Notes: generated by a model not told the origin, from the letters alone. DNA of 34,319 nucleotides from Silicimonas sp. (GCA_022819605.1 JAJEGW010000200.1:1-34319); one strand, 5' to 3'; positions 19,355 through 28,188 are shown, counted from the stretch's first letter. Translations and numbers: made by a program.

Positions 19355-20356
19355 TCAGCCGCCGAGCATCCATTTCCCGTCCGGCCAGAACGCGTGAAAG
19401 GCAAACGCGAACATCACGTCATGCGGAACGTCCCGAAGCTGGGCATCACGCACCCGGATCGTGCCGACGTCCTTCCCTGCTCCGATGTCGCTCGAATCCA
19501 GCGCCGAGGCCTGTCCGCTCGTCCACGAGATCGTCACGCCCGCCTCGGTCACCTGCCCTTCCTCGCGCAATCGGCTCAACGGCCAGGCCTGATCGCCGAC
19601 CCGAACCACGCGCGCAAGCGCCGGAATGTCGTGAGGCGGGAGTTCGCCGCCATATAGAAACGGGCGCGGCGAGGAATCGTAGGACACGTATGGATTTCGT
19701 CCGTACATCCGAGGCCATTTTGGCTGGTCCATGACCAAGCCGTCCGGGTTCCTGGCCTTGAACTCTGCCCAGCTTTCCATCCATGACGGCAACGGCACGA
19801 GCTCGGCTCCGGTCAATTCGCCCACGATGCCCGTGCCAATCGCCTGCTGCCACCAGCTCTCCGTCTCGCGGTCGAACATCACCATGTCGGAATTCCTGAG
19901 TTTGCCTGATACCCCAAACGTCAGGACCTGCCCGTCAACGCGCCTGTCAAAGGTCAGCCCCGAATTGCACAGCGGGCAGAACGTCACCGCCACCGGCACG
20001 TCGCCAACCGTGTCGTTCACGATCTCGTGCCACGTCAGGTAGCGTATGGGATAGGCTCGCGGCACGGAACCGTCGATCTCGACCGAGATCACTGGCTCCC
20101 GGTCGCCGATCCTGTCCTCTGCGGCTACCGTAATGAACTCGGGCGCGCTGAGTGCCGGGATTCCGTCCCTTGGCGGTCCCCCCGACATGATCTCCCGCCA
20201 GTTCTCGATGCTCGTGATCTCGAAGTCCGTGTTCGGCCACTCGTGCTTCCAAAACGCGGGATTTGCACTCGCCGAGCCGTTGCCAAACGAGCCAGGCCCG
20301 ACCGTGCCCAGCCCCAGAGCCAGCACCAAGACGCAGAACAAGCGGATCAATTGCAT
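19355..20356 (-). CDS. DUF3179 exported protein
   Basis: A 333-residue protein whose first 32 residues (MQLIRLFCVLVLALGLG... then SASA) look like a cleaved Sec signal, so it should act in the periplasm. The family core shows YPIRYLTWHEIVND (102-115) and the redox- or metal-like pair TFCPLCNSGLTFDR (125-138, Cys127 and Cys130). Later it has DMVMFDRETESWWQQ and ELVPLPSWMESWAEF. The biochemical role of DUF3179 is not known. The ATG at 20356 has GGGGAG at ideal spacing; a second ATG at 20371 is less well placed. It is divergent from the DUF6314 gene across 302 bp. Confidence 0.85.
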   Translation of the reverse strand: MQLIRLFCVLVLALGLGTVGPGSFGNGSASANPAFWKHEWPNTDFEITSIENWREIMSGGPPRDGIPALSAPEFITVAAEDRIGDREPVISVEIDGSVPRAYPIRYLTWHEIVNDTVGDVPVAVTFCPLCNSGLTFDRRVDGQVLTFGVSGKLRNSDMVMFDRETESWWQQAIGTGIVGELTGAELVPLPSWMESWAEFKARNPDGLVMDQPKWPRMYGRNPYVSYDSSPRPFLYGGELPPHDIPALARVVRVGDQAWPLSRLREEGQVTEAGVTISWTSGQASALDSSDIGAGKDVGTIRVRDAQLRDVPHDVMFAFAFHAFWPDGKWMLGG

Positions 20357-20658
20357 GGACCGTCTCCCCATTCCCGAAATGTCTCCCAATTCTCCAGATG
20401 AACGTGGCATCCGGACCCGAGACATGACAGCCCCAATCACGCGAGATTGATCGGCGCGTCAGCGCTGGCCTGCTTCAGGCATGGGCACGGCGCTTGCGTA
20501 ACGTTCCCGCTCTGGACATGCTGCGCCAATGACGTCTTGCCGGACGCCCGAATCCTGGTCTCGTGAAGCCAGGCGCCGCTCAGGGGAAAGCTCCTGCCGC
20601 TTCCGCCACGATCGCAATTATTGGCCGTCCTGGCTGGCTGCACGGACAAGGAGGTCCA
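20357..20658. other. Divergent intergenic region between DUF3179 and DUF6314 genes
   Basis: Should contain promoters for both directions, but no convincing -35/-10 pair stands out. Just before the plus-strand gene, TTGGCCGTCCT (20621-20631) can partly pair with the Shine-Dalgarno and start region AGGAGGTCCAA (20649-20659). Confidence 0.4.
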
Positions 20659-21099
20659 ATGGCATTGCGTGCTGATACGGGGTCGGCCGAATTTGCATCG
20701 CTTTGGGACCTCGCCGGGCAATGGTCGCTGACGCGTCGCATCCGACACGCCGACGGTCGCGAGAATTCTTTCTCCGGCAAGGCCGTGTTCACCCGTTCGG
20801 ACTCCCGATTGATCCAGGAAGAGTCCGGGCTGCTACGCATCGATGACCAATCCCTGGAGGCCCGCCAGCGCCTCGTCTGGAATCAGGACGGACCTTTGCT
20901 GAGGGTTCATTTCGCCGACATGCGACCGTTTCACGAAATCCCGGTCGGGGTCGTCGACCCCCAGGCGGTCCACGATTGCCCGCCGGACCGGTACCACGTC
21001 GCCTACGACTTTGCCCTATGGCCGATCTGGCGCAGCGTCTGGACCGTGACCGGACCACGCAAGGATTACGTCATGAACTCCACCTACGCGCCCGTTTGA
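20659..21099 (+). CDS. DUF6314 family protein
   Basis: A 146-residue soluble protein with the DUF6314 layout: LWDLAGQWSLTRRI near the start, then GKAVF, GLLRI and a middle region with HFADMRPFHEI. It ends in DRYHVAYDF, WTVTGPRKDYVM and YAPV. The pattern suggests a small beta-barrel (lipocalin-like) fold, but the function is unknown. The ATG has a near-ideal AAGGAGG. It is transcribed away from the DUF3179 gene; bioY follows after 324 bp. Confidence 0.82.
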   Translation: MALRADTGSAEFASLWDLAGQWSLTRRIRHADGRENSFSGKAVFTRSDSRLIQEESGLLRIDDQSLEARQRLVWNQDGPLLRVHFADMRPFHEIPVGVVDPQAVHDCPPDRYHVAYDFALWPIWRSVWTVTGPRKDYVMNSTYAPV

Positions 21100-21423
21100 G
21101 GCAGGCAGAGACGAACGTGTCCAGCGATGCGGGTTCATTTCCGCGATCTTGCCGCGAGCGTGGCGGCTGCCCGATTGATGTCTGCATCCGCAGTTCCGCA
21201 GCGAATGCGTAATTTCGCACCTGCACTCGAAGCCGATCCGTCAGCCCGAATGGCAAAGTGGCCGTGGCACGGTCGGCGGTCGGGCGTGCTCACTTGATTG
21301 GTGGCCGCGATTCCACCCTCTCGCGCGCTCCTGCGCCGCCTGCCCGCGCTTCGTCGCCTTGCGCGATCAACGTGTCACATGGTATGCGCGCGCCAACGGA
21401 ATCCTGCAGAAAGGAACAGGCCC
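21100..21423. other. Intergenic region before bioY
   Basis: No gene found. The frame of bioY is open upstream to 21298, but that part has Arg/Ala/Pro composition without similarity. I looked for a BioR-type TTAT-ATAA box and did not see one. The last bases carry the bioY ribosome site AAAGGAAC. Confidence 0.4.
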
Positions 21424-22023
21424 ATGACAACGCTCGCCGACCGTCCGGTTCTCGCTGACACATTCTGGGAAACGACCGAAACCGGAATCTGGATCAAGCG
21501 TCTCGCTCTCGTTGTCGCAGGCGTTCTTGCCCTGACAATAGCCGCAAAGCTCAAGGTTCCGATGTGGCCGGTCCCGATCACCATGGGCACCTTTGCAGTC
21601 CTGGCAATCGGAACGGCCTACGGCCCGGCCCTCGGCCTGTCCACCATCCTGGCATACCTCGTCGTGGGCGCATTCGGGTTTGACGTCTTTGCCAACAGTT
21701 CGGCCGAATCAAACGGCTTGACCTACATGATGGGCACCACGGGCGGCTACCTTGTCGGATTCGTCCTTGCCGCAACGGCGCTTGGATGGTTTGCCCGCAA
21801 AGGATGGGACAGGGACATCAAGTGGATGGCCGTGGCGCTGTTGATCGGCAACGCGATCATCTACGTCCCGGGCTTGCTGTGGCTCGGCTATGTCCTGGGT
21901 TGGGACAAGCCGATCCTGGCATGGGGTCTCTGGCCGTTCCTGATCGGGGACGGGTTGAAGCTCGTGCTTGCCGCACTCGTCATTCCGGGCCTCTGGAAAC
22001 TGGTGGGCGACGCCCGAGCCTGA
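21424..22023 (+). CDS. bioY: Biotin transporter BioY (S component)
   Basis: Membrane substrate-binding subunit for biotin uptake, 199 residues with six hydrophobic segments. Family motifs are present: KVPMWPVPITMGTFAVL, GPALGLSTILAYLVVGAFG with the following F(D)VFAN, and TGGYLVGFVLAA. There is also IYVPGLLWLGYVLGW and a last segment FLIGDGLKLVLAAL. No bioM/bioN energising genes are adjacent, so it probably works alone or uses a shared ECF module. The ATG at 21424 follows AAGGAACAGG. Convergent with ccmB, 114 bp apart, without an obvious T-run terminator between them. Confidence 0.92.
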   Translation: MTTLADRPVLADTFWETTETGIWIKRLALVVAGVLALTIAAKLKVPMWPVPITMGTFAVLAIGTAYGPALGLSTILAYLVVGAFGFDVFANSSAESNGLTYMMGTTGGYLVGFVLAATALGWFARKGWDRDIKWMAVALLIGNAIIYVPGLLWLGYVLGWDKPILAWGLWPFLIGDGLKLVLAALVIPGLWKLVGDARA

Positions 22024-22137
22024 GAACTCCACAACTGAGTGCTGCGTGGCCCGGCACGACCACGCGACCTTGGCGTCGTGATGCGCCGTCGTGGAATTCA
22101 CGGCGTATGCGGTCATCCTCGCCTTTTCTCGTCCTGA

Positions 22138-22794
22138 TCAACGCAGGTTGCCGCGCAGGGCCATGGCACACGCAAATGGCAGGACAGCAAGGCTGCCAAG
22201 CGTGACCAGCGCCAGCAGGAGCAGTGGAGTGACATTTCCCTGGCCCGCGGCAGCCCGGCTGACGGCCTCGGCCCCAAAGATCAGGGTCGGCACGTAGAGC
22301 GGCAGCACAAGCAGCGACAGAAGCAGCCCGCCGCGTTTCAGCCCAACCGTCAGGGACGCGCCGAAGGTGCCGATCATCGAGAGCGCCGGAGTGCCGACCA
22401 GAAGGCTCAGGACCAATGAGCCATACGCTTGAGACGGCAGGTTGAGCAGAAGAGCCAGGATCGGGGCCACGAGGGACAGCGGCAAACCGGTCGTCAGCCA
22501 GTGAGCTGCGGACTTGGACAGCGCAAGAGCCTCAAGCGGAAGCGGCGCGGTTGCAAGAAGATCGAGCGAACCGTCCTCGAAATCCGTCGCGAAGATCCGG
22601 TCAAGCGACAGGAGGCAGGCAAGCAGCGCGCCAACCCAAAGCATGCCAGGGGCAATGGACGCGAGACGTCCGGATTCAGGCCCCACGCCGAAGGGCACCA
22701 GCACGCAGGCGATCAGGAAGAAGGCCAGCGCCAGCCCGAAGCCGCCGCCTGCGCGAACGGCAAGCCTCAAGTCCCTCAGCACAAGGCGGATCAC
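22138..22794 (-). CDS. ccmB: Heme exporter subunit CcmB
   Basis: Membrane subunit of the CcmABCD complex used in system I cytochrome c maturation. The 218 residues contain six hydrophobic segments. FEDGSLDLLATAPLPLEALALSK follows the second segment and is typical, as is the conserved LVLPLYVPTLIFG. Its ATG overlaps the ccmA stop by four bases. The expected next genes, ccmC, ccmD and ccmG, are missing; the next gene is bioY on the other strand. Confidence 0.95.
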   Translation of the reverse strand: MIRLVLRDLRLAVRAGGGFGLALAFFLIACVLVPFGVGPESGRLASIAPGMLWVGALLACLLSLDRIFATDFEDGSLDLLATAPLPLEALALSKSAAHWLTTGLPLSLVAPILALLLNLPSQAYGSLVLSLLVGTPALSMIGTFGASLTVGLKRGGLLLSLLVLPLYVPTLIFGAEAVSRAAAGQGNVTPLLLLALVTLGSLAVLPFACAMALRGNLR

Positions 22795-23414
22795 AGGAAC
22801 GCCTCGTCTGCGAAACGGGCATCCGTGCCCGCCGGCCTGAAGGCGCCGACATCAAGCACGCGCGCGTCCAGGCCGGGATCAACATGGCTCGCGATGAGAG
22901 CCGCGCCGCCGGATTCGAGATGCGCCCGTGCCAGATCCGCAAAGAGCCTCACGGACGCCTCGTCGAGCGAGTCCGTGGGCTCGTCCAGCAGCCAGAACGG
23001 CCGACCGGTCACCAGGAGCCGTGCCAATGCAAGCCGGCGCTGCTGCCCGGCAGACAATGTCTGCGCGCGCCGGTTTCGCAATTTGCCCAAAGCAAGCGCA
23101 TCGAGTGCAGCATCCACTCCGTCAACGCCATGAAGTCCGGCCCAGAAAGCGAGGTTCTCGGCTGCGCTCAACGTGCCTTTCACGCCGTTGGCATGCGGCA
23201 GGTAAGCGATCGCGTCGCCGTCGCGCACCATCCCGCCTCCGGTCGCCGGCTGCAATCCGGCAATGGTCCTGAGAAGTGTTGTCTTGCCCGACCCGTTCGG
23301 CCCCCTGACCACGACCGCCTCGCCCGGACGCAACGTGAGCGAGACGCCTTCCAGGACGGGGACGCCTCCCCGGCTGCAATGAAGTCCGGTCAGGGTCAGT
23401 AACGGGGCCGTCAT
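22791..23414 (-). CDS. ccmA: Heme exporter ATP-binding protein CcmA
   Basis: ABC ATPase that releases holo-CcmE from CcmC in cytochrome c biogenesis. Of the 207 residues, the Walker A is GPNGSGKTT (38-46), the signature LSAGQ (120-124) and the Walker B WLLDEP (141-146); all are intact. YLPHANGVKGTLSAAENLAFW is characteristic of CcmA rather than other ABC proteins. It is coupled to ccmB by an ATGA overlap and lies 127 bp after the Mth938-domain gene. Confidence 0.95.
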   Translation of the reverse strand: MTAPLLTLTGLHCSRGGVPVLEGVSLTLRPGEAVVVRGPNGSGKTTLLRTIAGLQPATGGGMVRDGDAIAYLPHANGVKGTLSAAENLAFWAGLHGVDGVDAALDALALGKLRNRRAQTLSAGQQRRLALARLLVTGRPFWLLDEPTDSLDEASVRLFADLARAHLESGGAALIASHVDPGLDARVLDVGAFRPAGTDARFADEAFL

Positions 23415-23541
23415 TTGACCTGCAACCGGTCAGCGTCCAATTCTGCACGTGCACCGGTCGCCTTCGAAGACCTCCGTCGGCGGGTACCGTCGGGTCGATG
23501 AGCCTGCAGTCGATGCCTACCCGGGGGTTCCATGGAGACTC

Positions 23542-23895
23542 TCAGACCGGAAGAAGCGCCAGGCCAACGCGACGACCTTCGCCCAATAGGATGTTGTAGG
23601 TGCGGCACGCCTGCGGCGATGCCATCGCCTCCACGCCAATGTTCGCCGCCGCAAACCGGTCGGCGAATTCATCCGGGAGCCTTGCCAGCTCCGGCCCCGT
23701 CCCGACCAGGAGGACATCGATCTGACCAGCCGCGCCAAGGAGCGAGTCGCAATCGTCGAGACCGGCCCATGCCGTTATGCCGGACGGCAGAATCGCCAGC
23801 GGCGCGTCATGGGCCTCGCCGCCGATGCGAAAGAACCCCGGTCCGTACCCGTCGACCGGCAGGGCTTCCGTGTAGGCGATTTCGGTGATGCGCAT
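23542..23895 (-). CDS. Mth938-like domain protein (NDUFAF3-related)
   Basis: A 117-residue protein of the Mth938/NDUFAF3 family: ITEIAYTEALPVDGYGPGFFRIGG at the start, then DVLLVGTGPELARLP and CRTYNILLGEGRRVGLALLPV at the end. Family members have a compact alpha/beta fold; the mitochondrial homologue assists complex I assembly, but the bacterial role is not settled. It is the gene usually found between secF and ccmA in alphaproteobacteria. Here it is separated from secF by the TauE/SafE gene, whose stop is 10 bp upstream. Confidence 0.85.
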   Translation of the reverse strand: MRITEIAYTEALPVDGYGPGFFRIGGEAHDAPLAILPSGITAWAGLDDCDSLLGAAGQIDVLLVGTGPELARLPDEFADRFAAANIGVEAMASPQACRTYNILLGEGRRVGLALLPV

Positions 23896-23905
23896 CGGCC
23901 TCTCC

Positions 23906-24658
23906 TCAGTCCCATACAGGCAGACCCATGATCGCCGATCCTGCAATGACAAGGTAGGCGATGTTTCGGTAGACGCGCTCGGCGTTCGGCTGAAACAGCA
24001 TTGCTCCGCTCCAGTTGCCGAGGACGTAGGGCAAGATCAGGATCCCTCCGAGCGCAAGTGCCGGAACCGAAAGATATCCGTTCCAATGGAATACGGCCAG
24101 AAGGGCCAGTTCCGCCAGTATCAGGTACAGGGTGCTGTTTGCGCGCACCGCCGCCGCCGGCAGTGTGGAGGCCATGTACAGGATGATCACGGGCGGCCCC
24201 GGCAGCCCGACGGAACCGCCGGTGAACCCGCCGATCAGGCCGGTGCCGTAGATCATGGCCGACGTCGGCTTCCCCCTGTACCGGACACCGGCAACGAGGA
24301 GGACAAGAAGTCCCAGGGCCACGACCGAAACGCCCCAGCGAAACACTTCGGGCTCAACCATGGCGAGGACAAGCACGCCAAGAGGCACGGCAATGAACGC
24401 ACCGCAGGCCAGGCGCAGAACGTCCGGAGGATGCCCGTCCCTGAGGGCGCGCGGCACATGAATGAGCGGTGCCACGAGGTCCATCACGATCATTGAGGTG
24501 AGCGCCTCGAACGGGCTGAGCACCTGCGCCGCGACCGGCAGGTAGACCATCGCGGTGCCAAAGCCCGTAAAGCCCCTAACGATGCCAGCCAAGACCGCGC
24601 CCAGCCCCAGGAGCCACAACCCGTCCGCCTGGAGGGCAATCGTGAACGGCTCAAGCAT
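23906..24658 (-). CDS. TauE/SafE family membrane permease
   Basis: A 250-residue integral membrane protein with about eight hydrophobic segments. The first repeat has GAVLAGIVRGFTGFGTAMVYLP and the second GLIGGFTGGSVGLPGPPVI, the paired glycine-rich motifs of TauE/SafE. The family includes sulfite, sulfoacetate and organic-anion exporters or importers; substrate unknown here. The ATG at 24658 lies inside the last codons of secF (8 bp overlap), so it is co-transcribed and probably coupled to secF. That is unusual for this conserved block. Confidence 0.88.
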   Translation of the reverse strand: MLEPFTIALQADGLWLLGLGAVLAGIVRGFTGFGTAMVYLPVAAQVLSPFEALTSMIVMDLVAPLIHVPRALRDGHPPDVLRLACGAFIAVPLGVLVLAMVEPEVFRWGVSVVALGLLVLLVAGVRYRGKPTSAMIYGTGLIGGFTGGSVGLPGPPVIILYMASTLPAAAVRANSTLYLILAELALLAVFHWNGYLSVPALALGGILILPYVLGNWSGAMLFQPNAERVYRNIAYLVIAGSAIMGLPVWD

Positions 24659-25625
24659 CCACGTTTGCAAACTGGGTGCCCGCACCGCCGCCATCGGACG
24701 GCTTCGACCAGTCGCGCTTCACGCCCAGCATCAGGACAACGTTCTTGGCCACGTAGACCGAGGAATAGGTGCCGACGATCACGCCCCAGGTGATCGCGAA
24801 CACGAAGCCCCGGATGACGTCGCCGCCGAAGACCAGCAATGCGACCAGCGCCAGCAACGTCGTCCCGCTCGTCATCAACGTACGGCTCAGTGTCTCGTTT
24901 ACCGACGTGTTCATGACGTCCTGCAAGGGCGTCTTCTTGTACTTCCGAAGATTCTCGCGCAGCCGGTCGAATATCACCACCGTGTCGTTGATCGAGTATC
25001 CCACGATGGTCAGGAGCGCGGCGATGGTCGACAGGTCGAAGCGAATCTGAAGAAGGCTGAAAACGCCAATGGTCAGAATCACGTCATGGAACAGCGCCGC
25101 GACGGCGCCGATGGAGAATTGCCACTCGAACCGGAGCCAGATGTAGATCAGAATTGCGGCCAGCGCGGAGGCCACGGCCAGAATCGCCGTCTGTACGAGC
25201 TCGCCCGAGACCTTGGGTCCCACGGAATCGACGGACGTGAACTCGATGGACGAGTCCACGTCCTTCAGGGCCGCCTCAACGTCGATGATGATGGCACCCG
25301 TTATGCTTTCCTGCCCCTCCTGGGCCTGGATGCGGATCAGGGTGACGTTCTGGTCTTCGCGGAAATTCGGATCAAAGACCTCGATGACGGACACCTCGCC
25401 GAGATCCAGCGCGGAAACAGCCTGCCGGTAAGCACCGACGTCGACCTGCTGAACCGCCTCGGTCCTGATCGTCGTCCCGCCCCGGAAATCAATGCCGAAG
25501 TTGAGGCCCACCACCAGCCACAGGATGATCGATGCAACGACCGCCGCGATCGAGGCGCCCATCGTGACGGTCCGGTAGCGGAAGAAATCAAAGTTCGTCT
25601 CTTTGGGAACAAGTTTCAGGCGCAT
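24651..25625 (-). CDS. secF: Protein translocase subunit SecF
   Basis: Inner-membrane partner of SecD that uses the proton gradient to pull proteins through SecYEG. The 324 residues have six membrane segments. The family motif FGIDFRGGTTI (43-53) opens the periplasmic domain, and GYSINDTVVIFDRLREN is the highly conserved segment after TM4. A four-base gap separates it from secD. The 3' end overlaps the permease gene. Confidence 0.97.
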   Translation of the reverse strand: MRLKLVPKETNFDFFRYRTVTMGASIAAVVASIILWLVVGLNFGIDFRGGTTIRTEAVQQVDVGAYRQAVSALDLGEVSVIEVFDPNFREDQNVTLIRIQAQEGQESITGAIIIDVEAALKDVDSSIEFTSVDSVGPKVSGELVQTAILAVASALAAILIYIWLRFEWQFSIGAVAALFHDVILTIGVFSLLQIRFDLSTIAALLTIVGYSINDTVVIFDRLRENLRKYKKTPLQDVMNTSVNETLSRTLMTSGTTLLALVALLVFGGDVIRGFVFAITWGVIVGTYSSVYVAKNVVLMLGVKRDWSKPSDGGGAGTQFANVDA

Positions 25626-25629
25626 GGCA

Positions 25630-27297
25630 TCAAACCTCGATGGTCCGCGGACGCCGCCGCTCGAACCACATCACGATCAGGAGGCGCGTCACGAAAATCG
25701 CCGTGAAGACGGACGTGGCGATGCCGCACATCAGTGTGACGGCAAAGCCCTTCACCGGGCCCGAACCGAGCGCGAAGAGAATCACCGCCGTCATTCCCGT
25801 CGTGACGTTGGCGTCGATGATGGCGGACAGCGCCCTTTGGTAGCCAAGCTCTATGGCGCGGCTTGGCCCCTTCGCGGTCCTGAGTTCCTCCCGGATTCGC
25901 TCGAAGACCAGCACGTTTGCGTCAACCGCCATGCCGATCGTGAGGACGATTCCCGCGATGCCCGGCAGCGTGAGCGTCGCTCCGAAAACCGAAAGGACGC
26001 CAAGGAGCAGCGCGACATTCAGGATGAGCGCCACGTCGGCAAAGATGCCGAACAGGCCATAGGACAGGGCCATGAAGACGATCACGGCAGCGAATGCCAC
26101 GATGCAGGCGATGCGCCCGGCATCGATGCTGTCCTGGCCCAGCCCGGGGCTGACCGTCCGCTCTTCAAGGAACGTCAACTCGGCAGGAAGTGCGCCGGCC
26201 CGCAGGAGTATGGCGAGTTCCGTCGAGCTCTCGACCGTGAAGTTGCCCGTGATCTGGCCGGAACCGCCGGTTATGGGTTCACGAATTTGCGGAGCCGTTA
26301 TGACCTCCCCGTCAAGCACCGTGGCGAACAGGGCGCCGACATTGTCGCTCGTGTACTGGCCGAATATCCGTGCGCCCGCGGGATTGAACCGGAACGTTAC
26401 CGACGGCAGCCCGTTCTGGTCGAACGCGGGCTGCGCATCCACGAGATCCTCGCCCGACAGAACGGCTGCACGCTCGACGATGTAGTACTCCCCTTCGCGG
26501 TCCAGGTGCGGCACCAGGATGTTGCCGGGCCCCGCAATGGCCTCCGAATCCGCCGTGGAACTGACGACCGGATGGAATGTCAGACGCGCGGTCGTGCCGA
26601 TGAGAGCCTTGAGCTCGGCGGCTGATCCGACGCCCGGCACCTGGATCAGGATCCGGTTCTCGCCCTGCCTCTGGATCGACGGCTCCCGCGTGCCGACTTC
26701 GTCGATCCGACGCCGAATGATCTCGAGCGCCTGCTGCACGGTCCTGTTGTCAGTGGCCGCCTTTTCCTCTGGCGAAAGCTCGACGGTGACGACGTCACCC
26801 TGCCCCGACGCGACGATGTCGGTCGCGCCGATCCCTGCGGTCAGGCTCACGACCGGCTGCGCCAGATCGCGCACCGCCTGAAGAGCCGCCTCGATCGCCT
26901 CGGAGCGCTGGATGCGAACCTGCAACGTGCCGCGTGGCGCCGTGTCCACGCGCTCCACGAATCCGACCTGATCGCGCAGTTCAACGAGGGCCTGGCGAAT
27001 CTCCGGCCAGTAGACGTCCATGCGATCGGCGTAGACGTCCTCGACATGCACCTCGGCCAGCAGGTGCGCCCCGCCTCTCAGGTCAAGGCCCAGGTTGATC
27101 AGCGTCGAAGGCAGGAACGAGGGCCAGATTGCTGCCTGCGCCTCGCGCTCGGAGGTCGAGCCGAAGGTTTCGATGGCGGCAACGGCATCGTTGTGGGTCT
27201 CGACTCGGGAATAGAACCCGTTCGGAAAGGAAAACAGCAGGCCCGACGCGCAAACTGCAAGAATCAGAACCCGCTTCCAGAGCGCGATTTGCAGCAT
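25630..27297 (-). CDS. secD: Protein translocase subunit SecD
   Basis: Larger subunit of the SecDF accessory translocase, 555 residues. It has one N-terminal membrane helix, then LGLDLRGGAHLL (69-80) and a large periplasmic domain. The C-terminal membrane bundle carries GMAVDANVLVFERIREEL. No fusion with SecF. It lies 8 bp after yajC and 4 bp before secF, so one transcript is likely. Confidence 0.97.
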   Translation of the reverse strand: MLQIALWKRVLILAVCASGLLFSFPNGFYSRVETHNDAVAAIETFGSTSEREAQAAIWPSFLPSTLINLGLDLRGGAHLLAEVHVEDVYADRMDVYWPEIRQALVELRDQVGFVERVDTAPRGTLQVRIQRSEAIEAALQAVRDLAQPVVSLTAGIGATDIVASGQGDVVTVELSPEEKAATDNRTVQQALEIIRRRIDEVGTREPSIQRQGENRILIQVPGVGSAAELKALIGTTARLTFHPVVSSTADSEAIAGPGNILVPHLDREGEYYIVERAAVLSGEDLVDAQPAFDQNGLPSVTFRFNPAGARIFGQYTSDNVGALFATVLDGEVITAPQIREPITGGSGQITGNFTVESSTELAILLRAGALPAELTFLEERTVSPGLGQDSIDAGRIACIVAFAAVIVFMALSYGLFGIFADVALILNVALLLGVLSVFGATLTLPGIAGIVLTIGMAVDANVLVFERIREELRTAKGPSRAIELGYQRALSAIIDANVTTGMTAVILFALGSGPVKGFAVTLMCGIATSVFTAIFVTRLLIVMWFERRRPRTIEV

Positions 27298-27305
27298 CTG
27301 CGCCC

Positions 27306-27629
27306 CTAGTTCGCCGGTTCCGTCTTTGACAAAACAGTCTGTATCGTGTTCCTGATCACGCGAACGTTCACGCCCTCGGCAATCTCGATCTCGACTTCAC
27401 CGTCCTCGCGCACCTTGGTCACCTTGCCGACGACACCGCCTTGGGTGATGACCTGATCGCCGCGGCGCAGCGCCTCGACCATGGCCTGATGTTCCTTCAT
27501 CTTCTTTCGCTGCGGGCGGATCAGCAGCAGGTAGAAGATTGCGAAGATCAGAATGAAGAAGGGCAACTGCATCAGCAGCGCGTTTCCGCCTCCACCGGCG
27601 GCCTGGGCAAAGGCTGGTGTCACGAACAT
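27306..27629 (-). CDS. yajC: Sec translocon accessory protein YajC
   Basis: Small single-pass membrane protein that associates with SecDF, 107 residues. The N-terminal MFVTPAFAQAAGGGG is followed by the membrane segment FFILIFAIFYLLLIRPQRKK and KEHQAMVEALRRGDQV. The rest is a small SH3-like domain. The start at 27629 is fixed by this typical opening; the frame continues upstream without similarity. First gene of the yajC-secDF-ccmAB run. Confidence 0.96.
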   Translation of the reverse strand: MFVTPAFAQAAGGGGNALLMQLPFFILIFAIFYLLLIRPQRKKMKEHQAMVEALRRGDQVITQGGVVGKVTKVREDGEVEIEIAEGVNVRVIRNTIQTVLSKTEPAN

Positions 27630-27692
27630 TGGATGTGTGTCCTTGTCATTGATTCGAGGCGCAATGCGCGCCCCGCCCGATTTCGCGCGCAC

Positions 27693-27719
27693 CCTATAGC
27701 TGCGTTTCAGGCTTGGCAA
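27693..27719 (-). promoter_or_regulatory. Putative promoter of the yajC-secDF operon
   Basis: On the minus strand, TTGCCA (27719-27714), a 15-base spacer and TATAGG (27698-27693). The spacer is short, so confidence is moderate. The predicted leader would be about 55-60 bases. Confidence 0.4.
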
Positions 27720-27864
27720 GCAGTGGCCATGGCATCCGCGAAGAGCCGGCAGCCCACTGGCCGCACGCCATGACGGAGGTCGCGAAGCCGTCGCAAGAAG
27801 TCGATATTCGCCTTTTGGTCGCAGCGAAGCGGCGGTAAGAGACGCGCGGATAGAGGAGTGCCGA

Positions 27865-28188
27865 ATGGCAGAGGTCACCATCGTCTACTGGCGGGACATG
27901 CCCGCGCAGGTCATCGTCGGCAAAGGCCGGCGCGGGGCCAAGGCCGCCTTGCCCGAGCGCTTCGAACAGGCGATCGACCGTGCCGCCATGAAGGTCGGTG
28001 CCCGGGACAGCGACGCCTACCTGTCCGAGTGGCGGAAGGCCGTCGAAGGCGACCGCGACGGCGCGGCCGAAGAGATCGCGAAGGCCGAGGCGGCGCGCAT
28101 CGAGCGCGAGTATGATCGCGAACGGCTGGCGTCCCTGATTGACAACGACGGATGGGCTCCGGCAACCGCTAGCCCGGAGGGAGCCTGA
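27865..28188 (+). CDS. Small PF13769 'virulence factor' domain protein
   Basis: A 107-residue soluble protein starting MAEVTIVYWRDMPAQV, with GKGRRGAKAALPERFEQAID and DAYLSEWRK in the middle. It ends in a charged helix rich in Ala, Glu and Arg. It matches the small family called virulence factor in databases, although nothing suggests a role in virulence. Because it is coupled to the MetF-like gene (the stop and next start share one base, TGATG), a partner role for that reductase is a reasonable inference. GAGGAG precedes the ATG. First gene of the corrinoid/C1 cluster. Confidence 0.75.
   Translation: MAEVTIVYWRDMPAQVIVGKGRRGAKAALPERFEQAIDRAAMKVGARDSDAYLSEWRKAVEGDRDGAAEEIAKAEAARIEREYDRERLASLIDNDGWAPATASPEGA

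Noticed and set aside
22024..22137. CACGAC / GTCGTG repeat between bioY and ccmB as a bidirectional terminator
   Set aside because: Short stem, 14-base loop and no T-run on either strand.
27630..27864. Cobalamin riboswitch ahead of the corrinoid cluster
   Set aside because: I looked for the B12-box core and the conserved multi-stem layout and did not find them.
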